Assembly: GCA_947631375.1 (NCBI GenBank) | Contig: CANRLD010000093.1 | Span: forward strand, 1-6,961 | Direction of reading: 5' to 3' | Length of the DNA stretch: 6,961 bases | From: an uncultured Methylophaga sp. | GTDB taxonomy: Bacteria; Pseudomonadota; Gammaproteobacteria; Nitrosococcales; Methylophagaceae | Part shown: positions 6,616-6,961 of the stretch, piece by piece | Layout: each line of letters starts with the position of its first letter | Position numbering within the stretch: the first letter of the stretch is position 1 | Translations under genes and position numbers: made by a program | The notes under the pieces: model-generated | Told to the model about the DNA's origin: nothing | Database searches by the model: none | What the model saw: only the letters and a program-made list of their open reading frames with translations

Positions 6616-6961
6616 ATGAGCCTGAAACTGCGTTTATTGATTATTGTAACCTTGATTCTGGTTTTCAACTTTGTCGCTGCCGGCTACTTTATGATCCAGA
6701 ATGCCCGCCAGGCAGTTGCTGCGGAAATGGCATCGAGTACGCAGCTGGCACGAGGCCTGTTAATTAATGCCTTACCTACTTTGCGCTTTTCCAATGACCT
6801 GAGTGAACGGGTGACTTTGATTGTCGATAGTGTACGTCACACCCGGCATATTCGCGCCTGGTTTGAGGACATGAACGGTCAGCCATTAATTGGTCATGAG
6901 GAAGGCGTGCCATTTACCAGTAAACCGGATGCGCCTGACTGGTTTATTCATCTCATGGAAC
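6616..6961 (+). CDS. Membrane sensor protein N-terminus (LapD/MoxY-like), 3' end missing
   Basis: The first 115 residues of a protein cut by the right edge. ATG 6616 is the only start possible, since an in-frame TGA lies at 6607-6609; no good ribosome site precedes it. After MSLKLR a transmembrane helix spans about residues 7-26 (LLIIVTLILVFNFVAAGYFM). A presumed periplasmic segment follows, with ARQAVAAEMASSTQLARGLL at 30-49, a helix typical of the LapD_MoxY_N periplasmic domain in my recollection, and then a mixed region with IRAWFEDMNGQPL. Family precedents are MoxY-type sensor histidine kinases (methanol-oxidation regulation in methylotrophs) and LapD-type HAMP-GGDEF-EAL c-di-GMP receptors. 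The output domain is outside the window, so these cannot be separated. It is transcribed divergently from hemL, with the palindromic element ending 32 bp upstream. Confidence 0.75.
   Translation, partial: MSLKLRLLIIVTLILVFNFVAAGYFMIQNARQAVAAEMASSTQLARGLLINALPTLRFSNDLSERVTLIVDSVRHTRHIRAWFEDMNGQPLIGHEEGVPFTSKPDAPDWFIHLME

Overview
The window looks like ordinary chromosome from a gammaproteobacterium with moderate G+C (roughly the high 40s percent by eye). It carries an exonuclease I of the enteric type, a C5-pathway hemL, a TolC-family outer membrane protein, and the start of a membrane protein with a LapD/MoxY-like periplasmic segment. That last gene would suit a methylotroph or a related marine gammaproteobacterium (Methylophaga-like is my guess), but no taxon can be fixed from the sequence alone.

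Left part, plus strand (1-1684): the last ~371 codons of a TolC-family outer membrane efflux/secretion channel enter from the left edge. A cysteine hydrolase of the isochorismatase/YcaC-like family follows 15 bp later and is probably co-transcribed. Its stop codon overlaps the stop of the next, convergent gene inside a TTAA, and a terminator-like inverted repeat lies in that gene's 3' end.

Middle, minus strand (6283 down to 1681): four genes read leftward in the order hemL (glutamate-1-semialdehyde aminomutase), sbcB (exonuclease I), a B12-binding-type radical SAM protein of unknown substrate, and a small four-cysteine DUF1289 protein. hemL and sbcB abut exactly (TAAATG). sbcB and the radical SAM gene are 41 bp apart, and the DUF1289 gene follows after a 113 bp gap. 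The first three could form one transcript, although their products act in tetrapyrrole synthesis, DNA repair and an unknown radical reaction respectively.

Right part (6284-6961): the 332 bp divergent gap between hemL and a plus-strand gene is mostly filled by a 264 bp palindromic element (6320-6583). It has ~33 bp terminal inverted repeats, TTA on both flanks and two large internal hairpin arms. It has no credible gene of its own and looks like a non-autonomous, MITE-like insertion. Beyond it starts a membrane-anchored sensor protein cut by the right edge.

I see no defence system, CRISPR array, RNA gene or complete insertion sequence. The palindromic element is the one clearly non-routine piece of the window.
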